NCBI GenBank assembly: GCA_945863875.1
Contig: CAMBBS010000042.1
Location: 1-35,839, forward strand
Reading direction: 5' to 3'
DNA length: 35,839 bases
Source of the DNA: Desulfopila aestuarii DSM 18488
GTDB taxonomy: Bacteria; Desulfobacterota; Desulfobulbia; Desulfobulbales; Desulfocapsaceae
Shown: positions 25,129 to 34,206 of the stretch, in pieces
Layout: each line of letters opens with the position of its first letter
Position numbering within the stretch: the first letter of the stretch is position 1
Notes under the pieces: generated by a model
The model's input: the letters and a program-made list of their open reading frames with translations, nothing else
Databases searched by the model: none
Told to the model about the DNA's origin: nothing
Translations under genes and position numbers: made by a program

Positions 25129-26196
25129 TTATTCGGCCGAGGGGGCTGTTTCAGCAGGTGGTGGTCCTGGGGCATCGACAGGGAGGGTTGCCGGTGCCAT
25201 GCCGTAGGCTAATCTGACCTTATTCTCGATATCGAAACACATTTCCGGCTGGTCGGTAAGAAAACGTTTGGCATTTTCGCGACCCTGACCAATTCTTTCT
25301 TCGTTGTAAGAGTACCAGGAGCCACTTTTTTCGACAATGTCCAGATTGGCGGCCAGGTCAAGCATGTCACCAATCTTCGAGATCCCTTCGCCGTAGACAA
25401 TGTCAAATTCGGCTTCTTTAAAAGGCGGCGCGCATTTGTTTTTGACAACCTTCACTCTGGTGCGGTTGCCGATCAGGTCCTGGCCATCTTTCAGTTGCCC
25501 GAGTCGTCGAATATCCAGACGCAGGGAGGAATAGAATTTCAGGGCGTTACCGCCGGTGGTGGTCTCCGGGCTGCCGAACATCACGCCGATCTTCATCCTG
25601 ATCTGGTTGATGAAAATGAGAATGGTGTTGCTGCGGCTGAGTACACCGGTGAATTTTCTCATGGCCTGGGACATCAGCCGGGCCTGGAGACCTACGTGGT
25701 GATCCCCGACATTGCCGTCGATTTCCGCTTTGGGTACAAGGGCGGCAACCGAGTCGATGACAATGACATCTATCCCGCCCGATCGGATAAGGATTTCGGC
25801 AATTTCCAGCGCCTGTTCGCCAAAATCCGGCTGAGAGACGAGCAGGTTATCAATGTCCACCCCCAGACGTTCGGCATATTTTGTGTCGAGAGCATGTTCC
25901 GCATCGATGAAAGCGGCGGAGCCACCTGCTCTCTGGGCTTCAGCCACGACATGGAGGGCTAGTGTCGTCTTCCCAGAGGATTCAGGGCCGTATATTTCGG
26001 TGATCCTCCCCTTGGGTATGCCACCAACACCCAGCGCGATATCGAGGCTTAAAGCGCCGGTCGGGATGACAGGAATATTTTCTCGTTCCTGGGATCCGAG
26101 ACGCATGATGGAACCTTTGCCGAATTGTCTTTGGATTTGGCTTATTGCGTTTTCAACACTGCTGACTTTATCTTTGTTTATAGCACGTACGGCCAT
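25129..26196 (-). CDS. recA: Recombinase A
   Basis: ATP-dependent strand-exchange protein for homologous recombination and SOS induction. The 355-aa protein has the Walker A loop GPESSGKTT (70-78), [11 protein letters not shown]-type Walker B ([12 protein letters not shown]), the L1/L2 regions including [10 protein letters not shown] and [27 protein letters not shown], and a C-terminal domain. The tail is short and rich in Pro and Ala rather than strongly acidic. GGAG lies upstream of ATG 26196. It is separated from cinA by an intrinsic terminator, so it has its own promoter. No recX follows. Confidence 0.98.
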   Translation of the reverse strand: MAVRAINKDKVSSVENAISQIQRQFGKGSIMRLGSQERENIPVIPTGALSLDIALGVGGIPKGRITEIYGPESSGKTTLALHVVAEAQRAGGSAAFIDAEHALDTKYAERLGVDIDNLLVSQPDFGEQALEIAEILIRSGGIDVIVIDSVAALVPKAEIDGNVGDHHVGLQARLMSQAMRKFTGVLSRSNTILIFINQIRMKIGVMFGSPETTTGGNALKFYSSLRLDIRRLGQLKDGQDLIGNRTRVKVVKNKCAPPFKEAEFDIVYGEGISKIGDMLDLAANLDIVEKSGSWYSYNEERIGQGRENAKRFLTDQPEMCFDIENKVRLAYGMAPATLPVDAPGPPPAETAPSAE

Positions 26197-26235
26197 GCGA
26201 TTCTCCAGAATGTTAAGTAAAATGTATAGGACGAA

Positions 26236-26251
26236 GTAGAATGATATCTAC
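26236..26251. promoter_or_regulatory. Dyad upstream of recA, possible SOS operator
   Basis: GTAGA-N6-TCTAC lies 40 nt upstream of the recA start. It does not match the E. coli, Bacillus or alphaproteobacterial LexA boxes, but LexA sites vary widely in this phylum. A role in SOS control is only inferred from position. Confidence 0.35.
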
Positions 26252-26295
26252 CATACAATGAGAAATAAATAAAAATCTTACTGTGTAAAGGTTTT

Positions 26296-26323
26296 AAAAA
26301 AATCCGGCCGTTCAAGCCGGCCG
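26296..26323 (-). terminator. Intrinsic terminator of the mnmA-mtaB-cinA operon
   Basis: CGGCCG (26305-26310 and 26318-26323) forms a 6-bp GC stem with a 7-nt loop, followed on the minus strand by GAT and a seven-T run. It begins at the base next to the cinA stop codon and separates that operon from recA. Confidence 0.8.
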
Positions 26324-27568
26324 CTATTGAAATTTCTGCAGTAAATATTTTCTGATCAGGTCCAGGCCACTTTGCGCCGAAATCTCCCTGATCTCGTTGC
26401 GATTGCCGTTGAAATGGAATCTGGTCACCCAATTTTCTTCCGAGGTCGCGATAGCGATATAGACTGTTCCGACGGGTTTTTCTTCGCTGCCTCCGTCCGG
26501 TCCGGCTATCCCGGTTACCGCCAGGCCGATATCGGCGCCGCTTTTCGATCGCACGCCGACCGCCATTTCTTCGGCGACTTCCCGGCTTACTGCACCATGC
26601 GATTGTAAAAGATCAGGCGAAACATCAAGATATATGGTTTTTAGAGCATTCGCATATGACACAACCCCCCCTAGGAAATAGGCTGAACTTCCGGGGGTGT
26701 TGGTGATTTTCCGGCAGATCAAGCCACCGGTACAGGATTCCGCCACGGCCAGTTTGAGGTTGTTTTCCGTGAGGAGCCTCCCGACGACTCTTTCCATGCT
26801 GTCGCGGTCGCAGCCATAAATTGAATCTCCGAGGACCGTATTGATGGCGTTGCAGGACGAGTTGAAGAGACGCTTGGCATTATTGGTTTTTTTGTCACGC
26901 ACCGTCAGGCTCAGGTGAACTTCGGGAAAAACCGGGTAATAGCCGATGCGCACATCGGCGCTGAGATCTAGCGTTGCGATACGGCGATTAACCTCTGTCT
27001 CCGGCAGGTTGAAAATGCGAAATGTCCTCTGGTAGGTGGTCAGGCGGTAGTCTTTGTCCCAGGTAGATAGTTTGGGAAGGACCTGTTCAACCAGCAGCTG
27101 CTGCATCTGGCTGGGGATGCCAGGCAGGAAAAAGATCGGTTTATCATCGTGGATAAGCTGATAGCCGGCCATGCGCGATTGCGGGCTCAGCGCCTCGGCA
27201 CCCGATGGCAGCCAGGCGAGTTTTTCCAGCCGGCCCACGGGGGACGCGGTAATTTCATCGAGGTGCGTACGGATATTGGCAAGAATCTCCAGGTTGGGCA
27301 TGGTGGGGCGGTTGAGGGCCTTGGACACGGCCTCATTGGTTAAATCATCGTCGGTGGTGCCGAGACCACCGGTAACCAGAACGGCATCGACTCTGCCAAG
27401 GGCCTGCTTCAAGGCCTCGCCAATAAGAGCCGGTGTGTCGCCAATGGTGTTCATGGCGTAGATTTCATAGCCGGCTTCGTAGAGATTTCTCGCCGCAAAA
27501 CTGCTCGTCGTGTTAAGGATTCTGCCTGATGTGAGCTCGTCGCCTATGGCAATTATTTCAATTTTCAT
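26324..27568 (-). CDS. cinA: CinA family protein with nicotinamide-nucleotide amidase domain
   Basis: A 414-aa two-domain protein. The N-terminal MoaB-like domain (EIIAIGDELTSGRI, VLVTGGLGTTDDDLT, FFLPGIPSQM) is linked to ADP-ribose pyrophosphatase activity in homologues. The C-terminal domain (VAESCTGGLICRKITNTPGSSAYFLGGVVSYAN, AVTGIAGPDGGS, GTVYIAIA) is the PncC-type NMN deamidase for NAD recycling. I chose ATG 27568, with GGAG 6 nt upstream. It overlaps the 3' end of mtaB by 11 nt. In many bacteria cinA sits next to recA, as here, although a terminator divides them. Confidence 0.95.
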   Translation of the reverse strand: MKIEIIAIGDELTSGRILNTTSSFAARNLYEAGYEIYAMNTIGDTPALIGEALKQALGRVDAVLVTGGLGTTDDDLTNEAVSKALNRPTMPNLEILANIRTHLDEITASPVGRLEKLAWLPSGAEALSPQSRMAGYQLIHDDKPIFFLPGIPSQMQQLLVEQVLPKLSTWDKDYRLTTYQRTFRIFNLPETEVNRRIATLDLSADVRIGYYPVFPEVHLSLTVRDKKTNNAKRLFNSSCNAINTVLGDSIYGCDRDSMERVVGRLLTENNLKLAVAESCTGGLICRKITNTPGSSAYFLGGVVSYANALKTIYLDVSPDLLQSHGAVSREVAEEMAVGVRSKSGADIGLAVTGIAGPDGGSEEKPVGTVYIAIATSEENWVTRFHFNGNRNEIREISAQSGLDLIRKYLLQKFQ

Positions 27569-28901
27569 GGTGCTCCACTCTTTCTCCAATCACACTGTTG
27601 TCTTTCATTATCAGGAGCCTGATGGAAGTGACACCGTTTAACAGGCTGTCTGGGCCGGCAAAACGGACGGCAATATAATTGTCGGTAAAACCCTTCAGCA
27701 AACCGTCGCTGTCGCGTCGCCCCTCGACAAGAACGGGGCGGATCTGCTGCAGTTGACTTTGATAGAAACCATTTTTCTTTGCATCGCTTATCGAACGGAG
27801 CTGAGTGACCCGTGCATCTTTGATTATTTTGGGAACGTGCTCCTTGAAGCGTGCCGCCACAGTCCCTGGGCGAATTGAATAGGGGAATACATGCAGATAG
27901 CTGCAGTACAGTGACTGCAGGAAGCTTGTCGCGGCAGTGAAATGGGCATCTGTTTCACCCGGGAAGCCGGCGAGAATATCAATGCCGATAGCCGCGTCCG
28001 GCAGTCGTTCATGACAGAGCTCGATGACTTCTCGAAACTGGTCAGTGGTGTACCTGCGGTTCATTCTGGCCAGAATTTCATTGCTGCCGCTTTGTAAAGG
28101 GATATGCAGGTGCGGCTGAATGTTTTTGCGCTCCCGCATGAGAGACAACAGTGATTCGTTGATCTCCATGGGTTCCAGCGAGCTGATGCGATAGGATGTC
28201 TGCGGCGTGGCCAGGGTGAGCTTCTCGAGAAGGGAGACAAGGGTGCCGTTTCCTGTCAGGTCCTTGCCGTAGCAGCCAAGATGAATGCCGGTCAGGACAA
28301 TCTCCTTATGTCCTTCTTCGGTAAAAATTCTTGCCTGTTCAACAGCTTCATTCACCGGCAGGCTTCTGCTCGGTCCCCTGGTATAGGGAACAATACAATA
28401 GGTACAAAAACTTTCGCAGCCATCCTGCACCCGGAGGTAGGCGCGACTGCGCTCGCCAAAACGTCTGACCGGCAGGCGGCATATTTCCCGGGCGTTGCTG
28501 ATGCTGCCCATATTCATCATCGGTACACCGAATTCCTGAGTGAATGAGCTTGATCTGTTGAGCGCCCCGGCAACAAGTCCTTCTTTTTTACTGTTGCCGA
28601 CCAGCGAATAGACCCGGCCCTGCAGCTCTTTTGCCTCGGCAAGCTCTTCTGCGGCGAGTTCCGCATAGCATCCGGTGATAATGATTTCTGCGGCCGGATT
28701 GTGGCGCAGGGCCTGGCGAATGGTCTGCCGTGATTGAGCCCCGGCTGCGGCCGTGACGGCACAGGTGTTTATGACGATCAGATCCGCCTCTTCATTCTGG
28801 GAGACAATGGTTATACCTTCCTGCTCGAAGCCGGTTTTAAACGCCGCCGATTCGAACTGGTTGACCTTGCAGCCTAGCGTTGTAATAAATACTTTGTTCA
28901 T
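27558..28901 (-). CDS. mtaB: tRNA t6A37 methylthiotransferase
   Basis: Radical-SAM enzyme that converts t6A37 to ms2t6A37 in ANN-decoding tRNAs. The 447-aa protein has the N-terminal methylthiotransferase cluster cysteines Cys11, Cys47 and Cys78, the radical-SAM motif DGCESFCTYC (Cys162, 166, 169), and a C-terminal TRAM-type domain containing VLVEGRR. MtaB rather than MiaB or RimO is indicated by TLGCKVNQFES and the overall spacing. ATG 28901 lacks a Shine-Dalgarno and follows the mnmA stop by 14 nt, so coupling is likely. Its last bases contain the cinA start. Confidence 0.93.
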   Translation of the reverse strand: MNKVFITTLGCKVNQFESAAFKTGFEQEGITIVSQNEEADLIVINTCAVTAAAGAQSRQTIRQALRHNPAAEIIITGCYAELAAEELAEAKELQGRVYSLVGNSKKEGLVAGALNRSSSFTQEFGVPMMNMGSISNAREICRLPVRRFGERSRAYLRVQDGCESFCTYCIVPYTRGPSRSLPVNEAVEQARIFTEEGHKEIVLTGIHLGCYGKDLTGNGTLVSLLEKLTLATPQTSYRISSLEPMEINESLLSLMRERKNIQPHLHIPLQSGSNEILARMNRRYTTDQFREVIELCHERLPDAAIGIDILAGFPGETDAHFTAATSFLQSLYCSYLHVFPYSIRPGTVAARFKEHVPKIIKDARVTQLRSISDAKKNGFYQSQLQQIRPVLVEGRRDSDGLLKGFTDNYIAVRFAGPDSLLNGVTSIRLLIMKDNSVIGERVEHHEN

Positions 28902-28915
28902 TTTTGCGATATTTT

Positions 28916-29950
28916 TTATATGATGATGCCGGAGCCAAGAAGTTCACTGTCCAGGTAGATAACGGCAAATTGTCCCGGGGTCACCGCTCGCTGGGGTTGT
29001 TGAAATATGATTTCGCCGTAACCATGGTCATCTGTTGTCAGTCTTGCGGTTGCGCCCCGGTGACTGTAGCGGATGCGAACCTGATACTTAAGTGTTAAAT
29101 CGGGACGTTTGCCGGCCAGCCAGTGGAGTTTCTCCACCCTGATCTGTTTCTTCAATAACTCGTCGTCCCTGCCGACGATAACTCGGTTGGCCGCTGCATC
29201 CAAAGCGACAACATAGAGCGGGGTCTCGCTGGAAATCCCCAGACCTTTACGCTGGCCGATGGTGTAGCGGAATAATCCCTTATGCCGGCCGAGAACTTTG
29301 CCTGAGGTGGAGACGATTGGACCTGCCGCATCGTGTCCTGTAGAGCAGTTTTCTAGAAAATTGCCGATCTGTCTGTTTTCTAGAAAACAGACATCCTGGC
29401 TTTCCAAACCGTGAAAATCATCGAAACCGTGTTTTTCGACCAGCTGGTAGGTCTCTTCTTTGGTCTGTTTTCCGAGGGGAAAAATAATCCTCGCAAGTTG
29501 CTCTTGCGTGAGGCGAGAGAGAAAATATGACTGATCTTTGTTCGGATCGGCTCCGCTGTACAGATGATAGAAATCGTCTTTGTTCTCTATTTGGGCATAA
29601 TGACCGGTAGCCATTTTATCCATTCCGCACCCTAGAACAGCCTCCATGAATAAGCCGAATTTTATTTCTCTGTTGCAGATAACGCAGGGATTGGGGGTAA
29701 GTCCTTGGTGATAGCTGTCGGAAAAATAATCCAGCACTCTTTGGGCAAACTCCTGCTGCAGGTTGATGACCTGCAAAGAGATGCCGAGTTTTCTGGCAAT
29801 GCTTTCAACCTGGGCCTTCTGGGCAGCAAAATTTGGTTGTGCGAGCTGCATGAAAAAACCCTTCACCTGATAATGCTCGCGGAGGAGAAGGGCGCAGGCG
29901 GTGGAGTCAACGCCGCCACTTAAAGCTATGCCGATTTGTCTTTCTTTCAC
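28916..29950 (-). CDS. mnmA: tRNA-specific 2-thiouridylase
   Basis: Adds sulfur to U34 of tRNA-Glu, -Gln and -Lys, giving s2U34. The 344-aa protein has the PP-loop SGGVDS (11-16), the catalytic Cys89 in TPNPCVICN, and the second catalytic Cys188 in QDVCFL, followed by GLFRYTIGQRKGLGI. The start is GTG 29950 with a weak ribosome-binding site. It is the first gene of the operon with mtaB and cinA and is divergent from trhP. No cysteine desulfurase gene is near. Confidence 0.95.
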   Translation of the reverse strand: MKERQIGIALSGGVDSTACALLLREHYQVKGFFMQLAQPNFAAQKAQVESIARKLGISLQVINLQQEFAQRVLDYFSDSYHQGLTPNPCVICNREIKFGLFMEAVLGCGMDKMATGHYAQIENKDDFYHLYSGADPNKDQSYFLSRLTQEQLARIIFPLGKQTKEETYQLVEKHGFDDFHGLESQDVCFLENRQIGNFLENCSTGHDAAGPIVSTSGKVLGRHKGLFRYTIGQRKGLGISSETPLYVVALDAAANRVIVGRDDELLKKQIRVEKLHWLAGKRPDLTLKYQVRIRYSHRGATARLTTDDHGYGEIIFQQPQRAVTPGQFAVIYLDSELLGSGIII

Positions 29951-30133
29951 AGAATATCTTGTAGTACGGTGCGGGTTATTCTAATAATTGGTGTAAAAAG
30001 GCAGTTGCAAGCAGCTCCCTTGATACATACCCAGGTGTTTCAAACGAAGAAAAACAGCTATATTGTTGCCAATACATATCTGCTCGTCGCTTTAGAGCAA
30101 ACAGTTAAAATTAAGAAATTAGAATACTCCACC

Positions 30134-31405
30134 ATGATGAAAAATGAAAGCCGCAAAGGATTCACCGTAGCATTGCCGGAACTACTGGCACCTGCCGGTA
30201 GTTATGAAAAACTGGTGACAGCCGTGCACTATGGCGCAAACGCGGTCTATCTGGGCGCTAAAAACTTCAGCCTCAGAGCAAAAGCCGGTAATTTTGATGA
30301 CGAAATGATGCGTCAAGGGGTCCGTTTTGCCCATGAACACGGGGTGAAGGTCTACGTGACGGTGAATATTATTGCTCATAATATCGATCTGTTGGGTCTG
30401 GACAGCTACTTGGCGACCCTCGAAAATATCGATGTGGATGGTATTATTGTCTCTGATCCCGGTATCCTCAGCCGTGCCCGGAAAATTGTCCCGACCATGC
30501 CTGTCCATCTGTCCACCCAGGCCAATGTCACCAATCACCGGTCAGCCTCATTCTGGCTTGACCAGGGAGTAGGTCGACTCAACCTGGCTCGGGAACTCTC
30601 TTTGTTGGAAATCCGCGAGATTCGTCGACAAGTGCGTGGAGAGCTGGAGATTTTTGTGCACGGTGCACTGTGTATCTCCTACTCCGGCCGCTGTATGCTC
30701 TCCAATTATATGACCGGTCGAGATGCCAATCAGGGCAGCTGTGCCCATCCCTGCCGCTTCAGCTACGCCCTGCTCGAAGAAAAACGACCGGGTGAGTACT
30801 ACCCCGTCGAGGAGGACGAGCGCGGCACGTATATCTTCAATTCCAAGGATCTCTGCCTTATGGACATGTTGCCCCAGCTGGTAGCAGCCGGCATCGATAG
30901 CCTTAAAATTGAAGGTCGCATGAAATCAATTTTTTATGTCGGGGGGGTGGTGCGGATCTATCGCGCAGCCCTTGATTATCTTGCCCAGCTGCCGCAGGAG
31001 GCCTGGGCAGATCCATCAAAAATTCAGATGCCGGAAATTTTCATGCAGGAAATTCAGAAAACCGGTACGCGAGGAACTACAGAGAATTTCATCAATGAGC
31101 GGCCGGGCAGTGCGGAAATGATCTATACCTCGTCGCGGGCGGAACAGAGCTACGAACCGGTAGCGGTTATTCGAGAACCCGGTGCGGCACCCTTGGTTGA
31201 AATACGCAATCAGGTCATGCGCGGCGAACATATTGAATACATGCAGCAGGGCATTGAGCTCATTCCCTTGAAAATTATCTCCATGGAAGACGAAGAGGGA
31301 AGTTCGATTACCAAGGCGAATCCTGGAAATCTGGTGATCATGCAGACTGCTCCGCCCCTGTCCGATGGGCGAGAGCACGGTATCTTGCGGCGTCAAAAAA
31401 GATGA
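30134..31405 (+). CDS. trhP: U32-family tRNA U34 hydroxylase
   Basis: A 423-aa protein of the peptidase U32 family. Members of the TrhP type use prephenate to form 5-hydroxyuridine at tRNA position 34, the first step to cmo5U/mo5U. Motifs are ELLAPAGSYEKLVTAVHYGANAVYLG, HLSTQANVTN, and the cysteine set FVHGALCISYSGRCMLSNY and GSCAHPCRF that bind an Fe-S cluster in this family, then SLKIEGRMKS. The frame is open back to 29936, but homology begins near ELLAP; I chose ATG 30134 though its ribosome-binding site is weak. Other U32 members (hydroxylases of rRNA, UbiU) are possible. It is divergent from mnmA. Confidence 0.85.
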   Translation: MMKNESRKGFTVALPELLAPAGSYEKLVTAVHYGANAVYLGAKNFSLRAKAGNFDDEMMRQGVRFAHEHGVKVYVTVNIIAHNIDLLGLDSYLATLENIDVDGIIVSDPGILSRARKIVPTMPVHLSTQANVTNHRSASFWLDQGVGRLNLARELSLLEIREIRRQVRGELEIFVHGALCISYSGRCMLSNYMTGRDANQGSCAHPCRFSYALLEEKRPGEYYPVEEDERGTYIFNSKDLCLMDMLPQLVAAGIDSLKIEGRMKSIFYVGGVVRIYRAALDYLAQLPQEAWADPSKIQMPEIFMQEIQKTGTRGTTENFINERPGSAEMIYTSSRAEQSYEPVAVIREPGAAPLVEIRNQVMRGEHIEYMQQGIELIPLKIISMEDEEGSSITKANPGNLVIMQTAPPLSDGREHGILRRQKR

Positions 31406-31483
31406 TCCGTCTGCTATTTGATGCAGTGCTGCAGGCGATGGGGTAAATCAACGGATGAAGAGAAAAATAATATCGGATGGAGA

Positions 31484-31777
31484 TTAATTTTGCAGCAATG
31501 TCGCAAGATACATTGCTCCACTCAAGACAAGTCCTGCCAGAATAGCGAGGAGATAGATTCGAAGAGTAAGGAAACAGCAGACCAGGGCCTGGCCAAAAGC
31601 ATTCAACCGATGTTCGAAGGTGGCGTTTCCCTGTTTGATCCGCAACTGACTGTGGGAGAGGAGGCCTACAGGTTTGTTTTTGTAGTAGAGCCTGGTACAA
31701 CTGGCGAGTATGGCATTTACCAAAGCCACAAAGAGAAAGGAATATACGAGAATCAAAGACCATTTTTCGTATAACAT
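31484..31777 (-). CDS. Small membrane protein of unknown function
   Basis: I do not recognise this 97-aa protein. It has an N-terminal hydrophobic helix (about residues 5-27), a polar middle with KNKPVG and KQGNATFEHR, and a long second hydrophobic stretch near the C-terminus that may be one or two helices. ATG 31777 has an ideal AAGGAGG 8 nt upstream, which supports real translation. It lies 57 nt downstream of another small gene on the same strand and converges on trhP. Confidence 0.65.
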   Translation of the reverse strand: MLYEKWSLILVYSFLFVALVNAILASCTRLYYKNKPVGLLSHSQLRIKQGNATFEHRLNAFGQALVCCFLTLRIYLLAILAGLVLSGAMYLATLLQN

Positions 31778-31834
31778 ACTGTAGACCTCCTTGCAGACAT
31801 TGACTTTTGCTACTGACACCAAAAATTTGAATTT

Positions 31835-32038
31835 TCAGGAAATGCCGACTTTTTTCCAGTACCCGTCAATTTCGAGTTTTTTTCTTAAGAACTGCAGGAA
31901 ATCCTCTTGAGAATAATCTTCTTTGTATTTTTTGTGAAACTCCGCGAGAATGGGTTCCTGCTGACTGGCATTGTAGATATTCCATTCTATCAAAAGAGCT
32001 TCTTTTTGTGCCTTGGTTAAAAGTCGTGAGTTTTTCAT
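31835..32038 (-). CDS. Small soluble hypothetical protein
   Basis: A 67-aa charged protein, predicted helical (SRLLTKAQKEALLIEWN, ILAEFHKKYKEDYSQEDFLQFLRKKLE). I do not recognise a family. There is no clear ribosome-binding site before ATG 32038. The composition is protein-like, and it precedes the small membrane protein gene on the same strand, so the two may be cotranscribed. Confidence 0.5.
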   Translation of the reverse strand: MKNSRLLTKAQKEALLIEWNIYNASQQEPILAEFHKKYKEDYSQEDFLQFLRKKLEIDGYWKKVGIS

Positions 32039-32343
32039 GAGCGGTGTTTGAACATTTTAAGATTAATATGAAAAATATACGGTGAGTGGCAGTACTCGAC
32101 AGTTATAAATCATCACCGGCTCTCATTATACATGGAATGTCTTACAAAAACCTCATGATAACCTTGCATCGCGCTTCAATAAAAACGAGACCTCTCCAGG
32201 GTAACAAGACCGGTAAAAAGAAAAATTGTTGTTTTTTGGCCTGGCTGCGGGGATAGTGGTATGCAATGCGCGTGACATATTTTATAAAAAAATATCCGCA
32301 GTACTTTTTTTGAGTACCTTTTACATAGAACAAGGGGAGGACC
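32039..32343. other. Intergenic region upstream of coaBC
   Basis: No gene is apparent in these 305 nt. There is a weak dyad CGGTGA/TCACCG (near 32081 and 32114). It should carry divergent promoters for coaBC and the small genes at 31484-32038, but no convincing boxes are seen. Confidence 0.35.
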
Positions 32344-33570
32344 ATGCAAAATGTTTTTGCCGGCAAGAAGATTGTCATAGGCGTAACCGGCTCCATAGCC
32401 GCTTTCAAAGTTGCTGGCTGGGTAAGTGATCTGGCCAAGGAAGAGGCCTTGGTCTCTGTGGTGATGACCCCCTCGGCAACAAAATTCATCGCCCCCCTCA
32501 CTTTTGCCGCCTTGTCGGGAAATGATGTCTCTACCGAGATGTTTTCAGCGGCAAAAGAAGACACCATGGCCCATATCAGTCTTGGCCGGGAGGCCGATAT
32601 TGTACTGATTGCTCCGGCTACGGCAAACACCATAGCCAAACTGGCCAACGGGTTTGCCGATGATCTCTTGACAACGACAGTCCTGGCGACGCGGGCGGGA
32701 GTGCTGGTCTGTCCCGCCATGAACAGTCGGATGTACTCTCATCCGGCGACAAGACAAAACATTGTCAAACTGAAGGAACTGGGCTATACGGTTATTGATC
32801 CAGCCTGCGGCATGATGGCCTGCAAGGAGGAAGGGGATGGCCGTCTGCCGGAGTGGGAGGAGGTGAAGGAATACCTGGCCAAAAGCCTCAGTCCGCAGGA
32901 CCTGCAGGGGCAGCGCATCCTGGTAACCGCCGGACCGACGAGAGAACCTCTTGATCCTGCACGTTTCTTGAGCAATCGTTCCTCTGGAAAAATGGGCTAC
33001 GCTCTTGCCCGCAGTGCTTTTCGACGGGGTGGGGCGGTCACTCTTGTCAGCGGGCCGAGCACCTTGTCATGTCCTGCTGGGGTCAATCTGGTGAAGGTAC
33101 AGACGGCCGTGGAAATGTATGATGCGGTGCTCGACCACGCCAGGCATTGTTCCGTCGTCATCAAGGCTGCGGCTGTTGCCGACTATCGACCGGAAAAAAT
33201 GTATGAACACAAGGTGAAAAAGGAACACATCGACACCCGCTTGATTCTTGAACGTAATCCGGATATCCTTTTGGAGTTAGGCAAAAGAAAGAAGGCCGGA
33301 CAGCTGCTGGTAGGGTTTGCCGCCGAGAGTAAGAACCTCCGGCAGGAAGGAACAAAAAAGCTGCACAACAAAAACCTTGATCTCATTGCGGTCAATGACA
33401 TCAGCGTTGACCGCACCGGGTTTGAGGCTGAAACTAATCAGGTCTTGCTGATAAGCGCCTCCGGGGCCGAATCTCTGCCATACACCAGCAAATTGCATAC
33501 GGCCGATCTTATCTGGGACAGGGTTGTCTCGCTCTTGCCGGCAAGTGCAGAAAAAGCAGAACAGGGCTGA
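32344..33570 (+). CDS. coaBC: Bifunctional phosphopantothenoylcysteine synthetase/decarboxylase
   Basis: Performs two steps of coenzyme A synthesis: joining cysteine to 4'-phosphopantothenate and decarboxylating the product. The 408-aa protein has the N-terminal flavin-binding CoaC domain (IVIGVTGSIAAFK, active His in MAHISLGREAD, PAMNSRMY, ACGMMACKEEGDGR) and the C-terminal CoaB domain (VTAGPTREPLDPARFLSNRSSGKMGYALA, KAAAVADYRP, VGFAAES, NDIS). Both domains are complete. AGGGGAGG lies just upstream of ATG 32344. It stands alone and converges on a YchJ-family gene. Confidence 0.97.
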   Translation: MQNVFAGKKIVIGVTGSIAAFKVAGWVSDLAKEEALVSVVMTPSATKFIAPLTFAALSGNDVSTEMFSAAKEDTMAHISLGREADIVLIAPATANTIAKLANGFADDLLTTTVLATRAGVLVCPAMNSRMYSHPATRQNIVKLKELGYTVIDPACGMMACKEEGDGRLPEWEEVKEYLAKSLSPQDLQGQRILVTAGPTREPLDPARFLSNRSSGKMGYALARSAFRRGGAVTLVSGPSTLSCPAGVNLVKVQTAVEMYDAVLDHARHCSVVIKAAAVADYRPEKMYEHKVKKEHIDTRLILERNPDILLELGKRKKAGQLLVGFAAESKNLRQEGTKKLHNKNLDLIAVNDISVDRTGFEAETNQVLLISASGAESLPYTSKLHTADLIWDRVVSLLPASAEKAEQG

Positions 33571-33610
33571 CGGCGTCAAGGGGAAATTGTAAAAAAGTTG
33601 CATGATATCA

Positions 33611-34081
33611 TTACTTTGTCAGACAGCAACGCTTGGATTTTTGTCCGGAGCCGCAGGGGCAGAGGCTGTTCCTGGCAATTTTTTCCTTTATCACCCGGCA
33701 TTCGCCGCGCAGGTAATACCAAAGACCGTCTTCTTTGAGAAACTGACTGACCTCTTTGAGTTTGCAGAGTTGACCGTTTTCCAGATAAGAGCAGGTAAAA
33801 TCGACGGTACCGCTACTGTCCGCAACTGATCCCTGCTGACAACCGTGAATTTCAAGACCGAGCCAGGTCACTGGATGATCATCGAAATTAAGCGTCTTCG
33901 GTCGGGTCTTGCTGTGCCAGCTCGCCTGGATATACTCGGCATTCTGCCGCACAAAAGCCGTATAGCGTGATCGCATAAGCATCTCCGTTGTTGCGGCCAG
34001 GTGGTGGTCATGTAACACCGGCTGACAGCAGGTGGCAAATGCTGCGCCACTCTGGCAGGGGCACTCTGTATCTTTGTTCAT
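33611..34081 (-). CDS. YchJ-family SEC-C motif protein
   Basis: A 156-aa cytosolic protein of the YchJ/UPF0225 family with zinc-binding SEC-C motifs at both ends: CPCQSGAAFATCC at the N-terminus and SLCPCGSGQKSKRCC at the C-terminus, with the NTF2-like middle MRSRYTAFVRQNAEYIQASWH. Function is unknown in the family; SEC-C motifs often bind ribosome or SecB-type partners. I chose ATG 34081 with AGAGGAG upstream; a TTG two codons earlier is less likely. Confidence 0.88.
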   Translation of the reverse strand: MNKDTECPCQSGAAFATCCQPVLHDHHLAATTEMLMRSRYTAFVRQNAEYIQASWHSKTRPKTLNFDDHPVTWLGLEIHGCQQGSVADSSGTVDFTCSYLENGQLCKLKEVSQFLKEDGLWYYLRGECRVIKEKIARNSLCPCGSGQKSKRCCLTK

Positions 34082-34206
34082 GGTCAACTCCTCTGGGTGA
34101 ATCTAAAAAAACAGTTTACGGGTGTATCATTGGTTAATCGTAATCGTTCATCGGCAAGTTTTAAAGGCAGCTTATCCGCTGAATTTTCAATGTGTAATCA
34201 GATGCT

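Noticed and set aside
24957-25175. 72-aa minus-strand frame overlapping the end of recA
   Set aside because: It runs through the hairpin downstream of recA, has no ribosome-binding site and no homology I recognise.
29936-30133. 66-codon N-terminal extension of the U32 protein
   Set aside because: Reaches into mnmA's start region and shows no family similarity; homology begins near ELLAPAGS.
32142-32720. 192-aa minus-strand frame
   Set aside because: Largely the antisense shadow of coaBC, whose conserved motifs lie on the + strand.
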